From assembly GCF_913566895.1 (NCBI RefSeq), contig NZ_CAJYCN010000005.1:62001-126000 (forward strand): 64,000 bases of DNA. Direction: 5' to 3'. Below the pieces are notes generated by a model. That model ran no database searches and was not told the origin of the DNA. It saw nothing but the letters and a program-made list of their open reading frames with translations. Positions 32,337 through 40,402 of this stretch are shown here, piece after piece. The DNA comes from Listeria ilorinensis (GTDB lineage: Bacteria; Bacillota; Bacilli; Lactobacillales; Listeriaceae). The stretch's first letter is position 1; each line of letters opens with the position of its first letter. The position numbers and the translations under genes were made by a program.

Positions 32337-33023
32337 ATGATAGTAATGGAAGACGTTTATAAGAAGTATCCAAATGGGATTACTGCTGCTAACGGTTTGA
32401 ACGTCAATATCAAAGATGGCGAATTTGTTTATGTAGTTGGTCCGAGTGGGGCTGGTAAATCTACATTCATCAAGATGATTTACCGTGAAGAGCGAGCGAC
32501 GAAGGGTAAAATCAAAGTGGATAATTTTGATCTTATCGAGATGAAAAATCGTGAGGTTCCTTACTTGCGACGTCACGTTGGCGTAGTTTTCCAAGATTTC
32601 AAGTTGCTTCCGAGTAAAACAGTTTATGAAAATATTGCTTATGCGATGGAAGTTGTTGAAAAAGATCCAGCCGAAATCAAAGAACGAGTCATGGAAGTAC
32701 TTGATCTCGTTAATTTGAAACATAAGGTTCGGATGCTGCCAGATGAACTTTCCGGCGGGGAACAACAGCGTATCTCCATAGCACGATCCATTGCAAACAC
32801 ACCGAAAGTTTTAATTGCAGATGAGCCAACAGGGAATCTCGATCCAGACACTTCATGGGAAATCATGAATATCCTTGAAGAAATCAATAATCGCGGAACG
32901 ACCATTGTAATGGCGACACACAATAAAGAAATTGTAAACACGCTAAAACATCGTGTTATCGCTATTGAAAATGGAAGAATCGTACGGGATGAACAGCGAG
33001 GGGAGTATGGATATGAAATTTAA
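32337..33023 (+). CDS. ftsE: Cell division ABC-type ATPase FtsE
   Basis: FtsE is the cytosolic ATPase of the FtsEX complex that activates cell wall hydrolases. Walker A is GPSGAGKST, the Q-loop VGVVFQDFKLLP, the signature LSGGEQQR, and Walker B VLIADEPTGNLDP. It has 228 residues. AGGTG lies 7 bases before the ATG. It overlaps ftsX, and coiled-coil hydrolase genes follow, the same functional set as FtsEX-CwlO or FtsEX-PcsB. Confidence 0.97.
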   Translation: MIVMEDVYKKYPNGITAANGLNVNIKDGEFVYVVGPSGAGKSTFIKMIYREERATKGKIKVDNFDLIEMKNREVPYLRRHVGVVFQDFKLLPSKTVYENIAYAMEVVEKDPAEIKERVMEVLDLVNLKHKVRMLPDELSGGEQQRISIARSIANTPKVLIADEPTGNLDPDTSWEIMNILEEINNRGTTIVMATHNKEIVNTLKHRVIAIENGRIVRDEQRGEYGYEI

Positions 33024-33897
33024 AACCTTTGGCCGACATCTCAGGGAAAGTGTAAAAAGTCTTTACAGAAATGGCTGGATGACATTTGCAGCAGCAAGTG
33101 CTGTAACGGTAACGCTCATCCTTGTCAGTGTGTTTTTCTCGATACTGCTCAACATGAACAAATTAGCATCCGATGTAGAGAATGATGTACAGATTAACGT
33201 ACATATTTCGCTGGAGGCGAACAAGCAGCAAGAGGATGAACTGAAGAAGAACATCGAACAGATAGATGGTGTAGAAAGCGTCAAATTCTCGTCCAAAGAC
33301 GACGAATTGAAAAAATTGGTCGGCACTTATGGAGAAGATTTTGAGCTATTTGAACAAGATAACCCGCTCTACGATGTGTATATTGTTCAGGCGAAAGAAC
33401 CATCTCAAACCAAGCAGGTTGCAAATCAGATCGAAAAACTCAAATATGTCAATGATGTTAATTATGGAGAGAAAACCGTCGATAAATTATTCAATACCTT
33501 GAAATGGGTGCGTTATGCTGGTATAGTATTAAGTATTGGTCTACTTCTTACCGCTATGTTCTTGATTTCAAACACAATCAAGATTGCGATCTTCTCAAGA
33601 AGAAGAGAAATTGAAATCATGAAATTAGTCGGGGCGACCAACTGGTTTATCCGCTGGCCATTTGTTCTTGAAGGAGCATGGCTGGGCTTAATCGGTTCAG
33701 TAATTCCGGTGGTGTTGACGTTTGTAGGCTATGTCAACACTTACAACTGGCTGAATCCGAAGCTGGGGAGTTCCTCACTTTCGCTTCTGCCGCCGACACC
33801 ATTTGCCTTCGAAATAAGTGCACTTGTTATTTTAATCGGTGTTTTCATCGGTATTTGGGGAAGCGCAATTTCCATCAGACGATTCCTTAAAGTATAA
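33013..33897 (+). CDS. ftsX: Cell division protein FtsX
   Basis: FtsX is the membrane partner of FtsE. One N-terminal helix (about 22-44) is followed by an extracellular loop of about 120 residues that contacts hydrolases, then three C-terminal helices with the conserved EIEIMKLVGATNWFIRWPF segment. The ATG at 33013 (MKFKTFGRHLRES) gives 294 residues, the usual size, and has GAGGGG upstream within ftsE; a frame open to 32953 is not needed. It overlaps ftsE by 11 bases. Confidence 0.95.
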   Translation: MKFKTFGRHLRESVKSLYRNGWMTFAAASAVTVTLILVSVFFSILLNMNKLASDVENDVQINVHISLEANKQQEDELKKNIEQIDGVESVKFSSKDDELKKLVGTYGEDFELFEQDNPLYDVYIVQAKEPSQTKQVANQIEKLKYVNDVNYGEKTVDKLFNTLKWVRYAGIVLSIGLLLTAMFLISNTIKIAIFSRRREIEIMKLVGATNWFIRWPFVLEGAWLGLIGSVIPVVLTFVGYVNTYNWLNPKLGSSSLSLLPPTPFAFEISALVILIGVFIGIWGSAISIRRFLKV

Positions 33898-33900
33898 AAA

Positions 33901-33928
33901 TGTGTACATCATGTATATAACCTGTATA
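33901..33928 (+). promoter_or_regulatory. Three phased WalR-like hexamers before the CwlO-like gene
   Basis: TGTGTA (33901), TGTATA (33912) and TGTATA (33923) are spaced 5 bases apart (period 11). WalR boxes are direct repeats TGTWAH-N5-TGTWAH; each TGTATA differs at one position. They stand directly behind ftsX and before the hydrolase gene. WalR controls cwlO in Bacillus. Confidence 0.5.
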
Positions 33929-33989
33929 TAAAAATTTAAACCAAAAAAACGAAAAGAGAAGCTAGGGAGCTTTTTAGGAGGTAAAATCT

Positions 33990-35204
33990 TTGAAAAAGAA
34001 TGCGTTTATTGCAGTATCACTTGCAGCAGTTATCAGTCTAACACCTGCTTTTACGACAAATGTTTTTGCGGATGTAAATACTGACATTGAAAATCAAGAC
34101 AAAAAAATCAGTGATCTTGAAAATCAAAAATCAGATTTAGAATCACAACTGGCAACGTTGCAATCACAACTTGATGATTCTCAAGAAAAAGCGAAAACAC
34201 TGCAAGCAGAATATGATCAAACAAACAAAGAATTGAAACAGCTAAATGATGATATCGAAAAAATCAACGAACGCATTAAAGAACGCGAAGAGGTATTAAA
34301 AGATCGTGCGCGTGCAATGCAAAAAACATCGAATTCCAATGCTTACCTTGACATTATTTTAAATGCAGAAAGTATTACGGACTTAGTGGGTCGTGTCTCT
34401 GCAGTCAATCAATTGATGGATTCTGATCAACAGATTTTAGAAGATCAGCAAAACGATGAAAAAGCATTACAAGAAAAACAAGCTTCTGTGAAACAAAAGC
34501 AAGCGGATCAACAAAAAGCGATCCAAGATTATGAAGCAGAGCAAGGTAAAATCGAAGCTCAAAAAGCTCAAAAAGAAGCGGTTGTGACAAAATTAGCAGC
34601 CGATCAAGCAGCAGCCGAAAATGAAAAATCTGAATTAGTTGCTCAACGTGATCAAGAAGCGAAGGCAGCAGCAGAAAAAGCAGCACAACTTGAGGAAGCA
34701 ACTTCTACAACAACCGCACAAGCTTCTACTGAAAGCAGCTCATCAAGTTCGAATGCTTCCAGCAGTTCTTCGTCAAATAGCAGTGCTACAACCAACAATA
34801 GCAGTTCAAGTAATAATAGCATTCCAGCAAGCAGTGGCAGTGCTTATGATAAAATGATGTCTACTGCAACAGCTCAACTGGGTAAACCATATAGCTTAGG
34901 TGCTTCTGGTCCGAACGCATTTGACTGTTCAGGATTTACTTCTTATTCCTTTGCAGCAGCTGGAATCAGCTTGCCAAGAACAGCAGCTGGTCAATATGCA
35001 GCTTCTCAAAAAATCAGTGAAAGCCAAGCGAAACCAGGTGATCTCGTATTCTTCAACTATGGTAGTGGGATTGCACACGTAGGGATCTATGTTGGCGGCG
35101 GTTCAATGATTAATGCGCAAGATAATGGTGTTAAATACGATAATATTCATGGCGCAGGCTGGGGAGAATACCTAGTAGGCTTTGGCCGTGTAGCAAACTT
35201 CTAA
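33990..35204 (+). CDS. Secreted NlpC/P60 endopeptidase with coiled coil (CwlO/Spl-like)
   Basis: The 404-residue exported protein has a signal peptide ending near NVFA (about residue 27) and a long coiled coil (about 30-240). A Ser/Asn/Thr-rich linker leads to a C-terminal NlpC/P60 domain with catalytic Cys313 (FDCSGF) and His363 (AHVGIY). Such DL-endopeptidases cut stem peptides during growth; CwlO of Bacillus is switched on by FtsEX through its coiled coil. It follows ftsX by 92 bases with WalR-like repeats between. It corresponds to Spl of Listeria monocytogenes by position. It starts at TTG after TTAGGAGG. Confidence 0.9.
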   Translation: MKKNAFIAVSLAAVISLTPAFTTNVFADVNTDIENQDKKISDLENQKSDLESQLATLQSQLDDSQEKAKTLQAEYDQTNKELKQLNDDIEKINERIKEREEVLKDRARAMQKTSNSNAYLDIILNAESITDLVGRVSAVNQLMDSDQQILEDQQNDEKALQEKQASVKQKQADQQKAIQDYEAEQGKIEAQKAQKEAVVTKLAADQAAAENEKSELVAQRDQEAKAAAEKAAQLEEATSTTTAQASTESSSSSSNASSSSSSNSSATTNNSSSSNNSIPASSGSAYDKMMSTATAQLGKPYSLGASGPNAFDCSGFTSYSFAAAGISLPRTAAGQYAASQKISESQAKPGDLVFFNYGSGIAHVGIYVGGGSMINAQDNGVKYDNIHGAGWGEYLVGFGRVANF

Positions 35205-35233
35205 GAATAATAACTAAATGTGATTGAAAAAAG

Positions 35234-35277
35234 AAAAGTACCTTTGTTGATTGACTTTGACAGGGGTACTTTTTTTA
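35234..35277 (+). terminator. Intrinsic terminator after the NlpC/P60 gene
   Basis: AAAAGTACC pairs with GGTACTTTT, with inner TGT and ACA pairing, followed by seven T. Confidence 0.9.
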
Positions 35278-35329
35278 TTGGAGTAAAGGGGACTTTCCCC
35301 GAAATAGCCAACCATTTTGAAGGGGGAAG

Positions 35330-36694
35330 ATGATGAGAAAAAGAAAATGGATCAGTTCTGTTGTAATTTTAGCAAGTGCGGTTGTTTTAAGCCATCCGCT
35401 CCAAATTTTGGCAGAAAGTACGAGTGAATTAGAAAAACGCCAGAATGAACTGAATCAGGAACGATCAAAATTAAATCAAAGTATCGAGTCGAAAAATAGT
35501 GAGATGGAAAATATAGGGATGGAACAGCAGAATGCTGCTGCTCAACTGGAATCACTATTAAAAAGTATTGAAGAAACGGATGATAAACTAAAAGAGCAGC
35601 AGTCGCAAGTCGATAGTGAAAATGCAAAAATCGAAAAATTACAAAAAGAAATTACTGATTTAAAGGAACAGATTCAAAAGCGCCAAGAAATCTTGAAAGA
35701 GCGAGCACGAGCTATCCAAAAAAACGGGAATGCGCAAAGCTATTTGAATATCTTGTTAGAATCCCAAGATTTTGGTGATTTGATTGAACGAGTCAATGTT
35801 GTTTCGGTTCTAGTCAATGCTGATCAAGATATTATTAAACAACAAAAGGATGATCAAGACTTACTGAATCAAAAGGAAACAACTTCGCAAAAGAAATTAA
35901 CGGAGCTTAAGCTTTTGGCAAGTGAAATTGAAGTCTCAAAAAACAATTTGGAAAGTCAAAAAGCGGAGAAAAACGATTTAATTCTAGCACTGGCTGAAAA
36001 GGAAAATAAAACTGCCAGTGAAAAGAGTCTTTTAGAGAAGCAACAAGGGTCATTATCAGCAGAAGAGAAACAAGTAGCGGCTAATATTCAGCAGGTGAAG
36101 GCGGAGGAAGCTCGTAAGCAGCAAGAAGCAGCTGCTAGAGAAGAGGCGGCACGGAGAGCAGCCGTGGCAAGTGCTTCCGAAGGAGCCAAGGGTGGCGGCA
36201 CAGAAGAGGCTGGTTCGACAAGCGCAACGTCAGTAGCAAATAGTACACCGAATCCTTCTCCGGCAGCCAGTAAACCAAGTTCAAATGGCGGTATGTTTAT
36301 CAAGCCTGCTGCGGGGATCCTCACTTCCGGGTTCAGTGATCGAACCAATCCTGTGACTGGAGAGCATGAATCGCATAAAGGACAGGACATCGCAGCCGGT
36401 GGAACAGTAACGGTTTCTGCAGCAGCAGATGGAACTGTTATCTTTGCTGGATATGGGGCACCGGGAAGTGGCTTTGGCGGTTATGGTTATGTTGTCAAGA
36501 TTGATCATGGCAATGGCTATCAGACACTATATGGACATATGCGAGCTGGTAGCTTGAAAGTAGTTGCTGGGCAGCGCGTGATGCAAGGACAGGCAATTGG
36601 AATTATGGGATCAACTGGGCAATCGACTGGACAACATTTACATTTTGAAATTCATAAAAATGGGGTACCAGTTGATCCGGCACCTTACCTTTAG
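35330..36694 (+). CDS. Secreted M23 (LytM) endopeptidase with coiled coil (EnvC-like)
   Basis: The 454-residue exported protein has a signal peptide (about 1-29), a coiled coil (about 30-270) and an Ala/Ser/Pro linker. The C-terminal M23 domain has His349/Asp353 (HKGQD) and HLH at 436-438, the intact zinc site. The coiled coil aligns with that of the preceding protein (RARAMQK and RARAIQK segments), so the two are paralogues with different catalytic ends. An FtsEX-dependent role is inferred. Start ATG at 35330, or 35333, after GAAGGGGGAAG. Confidence 0.9.
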   Translation: MMRKRKWISSVVILASAVVLSHPLQILAESTSELEKRQNELNQERSKLNQSIESKNSEMENIGMEQQNAAAQLESLLKSIEETDDKLKEQQSQVDSENAKIEKLQKEITDLKEQIQKRQEILKERARAIQKNGNAQSYLNILLESQDFGDLIERVNVVSVLVNADQDIIKQQKDDQDLLNQKETTSQKKLTELKLLASEIEVSKNNLESQKAEKNDLILALAEKENKTASEKSLLEKQQGSLSAEEKQVAANIQQVKAEEARKQQEAAAREEAARRAAVASASEGAKGGGTEEAGSTSATSVANSTPNPSPAASKPSSNGGMFIKPAAGILTSGFSDRTNPVTGEHESHKGQDIAAGGTVTVSAAADGTVIFAGYGAPGSGFGGYGYVVKIDHGNGYQTLYGHMRAGSLKVVAGQRVMQGQAIGIMGSTGQSTGQHLHFEIHKNGVPVDPAPYL

Positions 36695-36700
36695 AAAAAG

Positions 36701-36728
36701 GCGATTCAATTTATTGAATCGCTTTTTT
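36701..36728 (+). terminator. Intrinsic terminator after the M23 gene
   Basis: GCGATTCAA pairs perfectly with TTGAATCGC around TTTA, followed by six T. Confidence 0.93.
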
Positions 36729-36798
36729 ATGAAGAAATAGGCGTACCAGCATTTTTATGATATGATGAAACAGAGTAAATGCAAAAAGGGGGCGCCAC

Positions 36799-38247
36799 AT
36801 GGGAATTTTAGCAGTTTTTTTGATACTTCTGCTAGTTTTAAATGTTTTCTTTGCGGGTGTCACTGTCTTCTTGGAACGTCGGGATACTTCTGCAACATGG
36901 GCATGGCTGCTTGTATTGACGTTTGTCCCGATCGTAGGCTTTATTATTTATTTGATTTTTGGGAGAAAGCTATCGAATAAGAAAATTTTCGACTGGAAGG
37001 GACAGGAAAAAATCGGCATCAAAGAGTCAACTGCGAATCAGATTGACTTGATTCGACAAAAAGAATTTCCATTCAGTGACACAAACGTAAAAAAACATCG
37101 TGACTTGATTTACCTGCTGCTTGTGAATGATGGGGCGATTTTGACGCAGGATAATGAAGTTGAGACGTATATTGACGGACATGAAAAATTTGATGCACTC
37201 ATCAAGGATATGGAGAACGCAAAGGATCATATTCATTTGATTTATTACATTTTCCATTCAGATACGCTGGGCAAGCGAGTTATGGAAGTCCTTGAACGTA
37301 AAGCCAAGCAAGGTGTGAATGTGAAGATTATTTATGATGCGATGGGTTCACGGACAACGAAGAAATCGTTCTTTCGTGAGTTGGAAAGAAATGGCGGAAT
37401 GGTGAGACCTTTCTTTCCGTCTAAATTTCCTTTGATCAATTTCCGGTTAAATTATCGAAATCATAGGAAGTTGGCAATCATTGACGGAGAAGTCGGCTAT
37501 ATCGGCGGATTTAATATCGGGGATGAATATCTGGGCTTGTGGAAGAAATTCGGTTATTGGCGTGATACACATTTGCGTGTACGCGGCAAAGCAGTTTATG
37601 CTATGCAGACACGTTTTATCATGGATTGGAATTCAGCTGCTCCGAATCAAAAAATCGATTATAAAGCGCGTTATTTTCCGGCGTTCTATGGCAATGGGCA
37701 TACAAGTATGCAAATCGTCTCGAGCGGGCCTGATTCGGAATGGCAACAGATTAAAAATGGCTATATCAAAATGATCAATTCGGCAAAAAAATCGATTTAC
37801 TTGCAATCACCTTATTTTATCCCAGATGCTAGTTTGATTGAGGCACTCAAAATTGCTTGTCTATCCGGGGTCGATGTGCGGTTGATGATTCCAAATAAAC
37901 CAGATCATGCGTTTGTTTACCGGGCGACTACTAGCTATGCAGGTGAATTGATGGAAACAGGAGCAAAAATTTTCATTTATGATAATGGTTTTATTCATGC
38001 GAAAACATTGATTGTTGATGGGGAGATCGCATCAGTTGGGACTGCTAATTTGGATTTTCGGAGTTTTCGTTTGAATTTTGAGGTGAATGCATTTATCTAT
38101 GAAAAACAATTGGCACAAAAATTGGAGGATATTTTCTTAGAAGATATTTTGAAGTCCTATCAACTGACGCCGGAGCTTTATAAGCAGCGCTCTAAATGGA
38201 TCAAATTAAAAGAAGCGGTCAGTCGGCTACTTTCACCAATACTATAG
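36799..38247 (+). CDS. cls: Cardiolipin synthase
   Basis: Cls condenses two phosphatidylglycerols to cardiolipin at the membrane. Two N-terminal membrane helices (1-22, 34-55) precede two phospholipase D domains with HKD motifs NHRKLAIIDG (221-230) and IHAKTLIVDG (399-408). The length is 482 residues. AAAAAGGGGG precedes the ATG, and TGATATGAT is a probable extended -10 about 40 bases upstream. It follows the ftsEX-hydrolase group as in Listeria. Confidence 0.95.
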   Translation: MGILAVFLILLLVLNVFFAGVTVFLERRDTSATWAWLLVLTFVPIVGFIIYLIFGRKLSNKKIFDWKGQEKIGIKESTANQIDLIRQKEFPFSDTNVKKHRDLIYLLLVNDGAILTQDNEVETYIDGHEKFDALIKDMENAKDHIHLIYYIFHSDTLGKRVMEVLERKAKQGVNVKIIYDAMGSRTTKKSFFRELERNGGMVRPFFPSKFPLINFRLNYRNHRKLAIIDGEVGYIGGFNIGDEYLGLWKKFGYWRDTHLRVRGKAVYAMQTRFIMDWNSAAPNQKIDYKARYFPAFYGNGHTSMQIVSSGPDSEWQQIKNGYIKMINSAKKSIYLQSPYFIPDASLIEALKIACLSGVDVRLMIPNKPDHAFVYRATTSYAGELMETGAKIFIYDNGFIHAKTLIVDGEIASVGTANLDFRSFRLNFEVNAFIYEKQLAQKLEDIFLEDILKSYQLTPELYKQRSKWIKLKEAVSRLLSPIL

Positions 38248-38277
38248 AAAATGTTTTTGGAAGGCAAGTGAAGTCGT

Positions 38278-39459
38278 ATGGATATTTTAATGATAATAAT
38301 CAAAGCAATCGGAAGTCTCTTGGTGCAGCCGACATTTTATATCGCGATGATTCTTGTTATTTTTGCAGGATTTAATCGTGTAAAATGGGAACGGAAGTCA
38401 TTTAGTGTACGGATCTATTCACCATGGATGGAGTTGAAAAATTTTTTTCGATTAAGTTTTTGGATTGCACTGGTAATTTCGCTTGTCACTTTTATGGCGG
38501 GTTTCAGTGTCACGATTGAATGGCTGATCATCTTTAACATTGTGACGATATTGTTGTTGCTTGTTTCAATGTTTCGGCTGAGTTCGACTGCTTTTACGAT
38601 TGGGATATCTAGTCTTATTTTCTACATTTGCTATTATTATGATATTGATTTAACGCCATTTACGGATGGAAATTTTCCATATGGCGATCTGTATGTTGAT
38701 AATTTTATGATCGCAATGACGTTTGTTTTGGCAGCATTATTACTTGTTGAGGGATATTTAATCCAGAATACTAGTGCGAAATGGCCCTCTCCATCTTTAC
38801 GGAGAACAAAACGGGGAAAACTTGCCGGTTCCTTCCAGTTGCGAAAACTTTGGTTCGTTCCGCTGCTTGCTTTTATTCCGGGAGATGAGATTCAGCGTCT
38901 GTTCGAATGGTGGCCAGTCTTTACAATCGGTACGAGCAGTTATTCGCTGATTATTTTACCGCTAATCGTTGGCTTTCAGCAGCAAGTACAGGGGCATTTG
39001 CCAACTGAAATCAGTAAGAAAATTTCGATGCAGGTGACGACGTTGGCCGTTATTATCGGGGTGACTGGGGTCTTGAGTATCATGATGCCGACACTAACAC
39101 TCTTCGCTTTTGTTTTGGTGATCACTGCCCGCATTTGGATTAGCTATCGTTATTATCGTGCGGATAAATTGGCGCCGAAAGCTTACCTGCCACAACCAGA
39201 TGGCTTAGTTGTTTTAGGGGCACGCGAAAATACTGCATCAGCTCGACTCAATTTGACGGCTGGTGAAAAAATTGTTGAGATCAATGGCGTGAAGGTAAAC
39301 TCACGGGAAACCATGTATGAAGCGCTCAATGTCAACCGCGCTTTTTGCAAAATGAAAGTGATTGACCGATCAGGAGAACCGCGTTTCGAGCAAACTGCAC
39401 TTTATGAAAATGATTCTTTTGAATTAGGACTGCTATTTGTAGAACCTCGATATAAATAA
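38278..39459 (+). CDS. minJ: MinJ-like PDZ membrane protein
   Basis: The 393-residue protein has about six to eight membrane helices in the first 290 residues and a C-terminal PDZ-like domain (about 305-390) with GLVVLGARENTASARLNL and GEKIVEINGVKV. Architecture and place near ftsEX match Bacillus MinJ (YvjD), which links DivIVA to MinCD in division-site choice. The identification is by architecture and synteny; sequence conservation is low in this family. It starts 31 bases after cls with GGAAGG upstream. Confidence 0.75.
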   Translation: MDILMIIIKAIGSLLVQPTFYIAMILVIFAGFNRVKWERKSFSVRIYSPWMELKNFFRLSFWIALVISLVTFMAGFSVTIEWLIIFNIVTILLLLVSMFRLSSTAFTIGISSLIFYICYYYDIDLTPFTDGNFPYGDLYVDNFMIAMTFVLAALLLVEGYLIQNTSAKWPSPSLRRTKRGKLAGSFQLRKLWFVPLLAFIPGDEIQRLFEWWPVFTIGTSSYSLIILPLIVGFQQQVQGHLPTEISKKISMQVTTLAVIIGVTGVLSIMMPTLTLFAFVLVITARIWISYRYYRADKLAPKAYLPQPDGLVVLGARENTASARLNLTAGEKIVEINGVKVNSRETMYEALNVNRAFCKMKVIDRSGEPRFEQTALYENDSFELGLLFVEPRYK

Positions 39460-39478
39460 AGGAAAAGTTAGTTAAGAT

Positions 39479-39517
39479 AGAACCCGCTGGATGTTTATTC
39501 CGGGGGTTCTTTTTTTG
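39479..39517 (+). terminator. Intrinsic terminator after minJ
   Basis: AGAACCC pairs with GGGTTCT, with inner partial pairing, followed by seven T. Confidence 0.85.
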
Positions 39518-39581
39518 AAATGAACTACTTGCTTCAATTGGAAAGTGTTAAGCTTCTGTAAAATTCTCTTTAATTATATGG

Positions 39582-39617
39582 CTTTTCTACCCGGGAAAAG
39601 TAAATTCATGCTATATT
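39582..39617 (+). promoter_or_regulatory. Candidate phoP promoter with palindrome at the -35 region
   Basis: TGCTATATT (39609-39617) is an extended -10 about 65 bases before phoP. The palindrome CTTTTC-N7-GAAAAG (39582-39600) covers the place of the -35 box, suggesting an operator or activator site of unknown binder. Confidence 0.45.
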
Positions 39618-39682
39618 TAATGTAATCAGTGTTAAAAATTAGAAAAGACCGGCAGAAAAAGGGTCTGAAGGAGAGAAAGAAC

Positions 39683-40402
39683 GTGGGAAAAATTTTAGTT
39701 GTAGATGATGAAAGCTCCATCGTAACATTGCTGGCATTCAATATTGAAAAAGCGGGTTATGATGTAATTACAGCTGAAGACGGCGAAATAGGCTACGAGT
39801 TGGCGCTTTCCGAACAGCCGGATTTGATCGTTTTAGATTTAATGCTGCCAAAAATGGATGGAATCGAAGTTACAAAAAAACTTCGCCAAAATAAGATAGA
39901 TATTCCGATTCTGATGCTGACAGCAAAAGATGAGGAATTGGATAAAATTATTGGATTGGAGCTTGGAGCGGATGACTATTTGACAAAACCGTTCAGTCCA
40001 AGGGAAGTTGTGGCGCGGATCAAGGCGATTTTGCGGAGAGCAGAAGGTAAGCGTGAATCAGATCAGACGGAGAAGAACGAGGAAGTCAAACAGGTTGTGA
40101 TCGGCGATTTGATAATCTATCCGGATAGTTATGAGGTATATATGCGCGAAGAATTACTTGATTTAACGCCAAAAGAGTTTGAATTGCTACTTTACTTGGC
40201 CAATCATCGTGGGAAGGTGTTTTCTCGGGATCAGCTGCTTGATGCCGTTTGGAACTATGAATATATTGGGGAGACAAGAATCGTGGATGTGCATGTCAGT
40301 CATTTGCGGGATAAAATCGAGTTGGACACAAAGCAACCGAAATATATTAAAACAATCCGCGGCTTCGGCTATAAGATGGAAAATGTGAAGGCAAACGGAT
40401 GA
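39683..40402 (+). CDS. phoP: Phosphate-response regulator PhoP
   Basis: PhoP is an OmpR/PhoB-family response regulator. The receiver has the acidic pair Asp8/Asp9 and phosphoacceptor Asp52 (VLDLMLPKMDG), and the C-terminal winged helix spans about 140-235. I chose the GTG at 39683 (MGKILVVDDE, 239 residues) because AAGGAG lies 10 bases before it; an in-frame TTG start at 39629 would add an unusual basic leader. It overlaps phoR by ATGA and lies before the pst genes it should control. Confidence 0.93.
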   Translation: MGKILVVDDESSIVTLLAFNIEKAGYDVITAEDGEIGYELALSEQPDLIVLDLMLPKMDGIEVTKKLRQNKIDIPILMLTAKDEELDKIIGLELGADDYLTKPFSPREVVARIKAILRRAEGKRESDQTEKNEEVKQVVIGDLIIYPDSYEVYMREELLDLTPKEFELLLYLANHRGKVFSRDQLLDAVWNYEYIGETRIVDVHVSHLRDKIELDTKQPKYIKTIRGFGYKMENVKANG

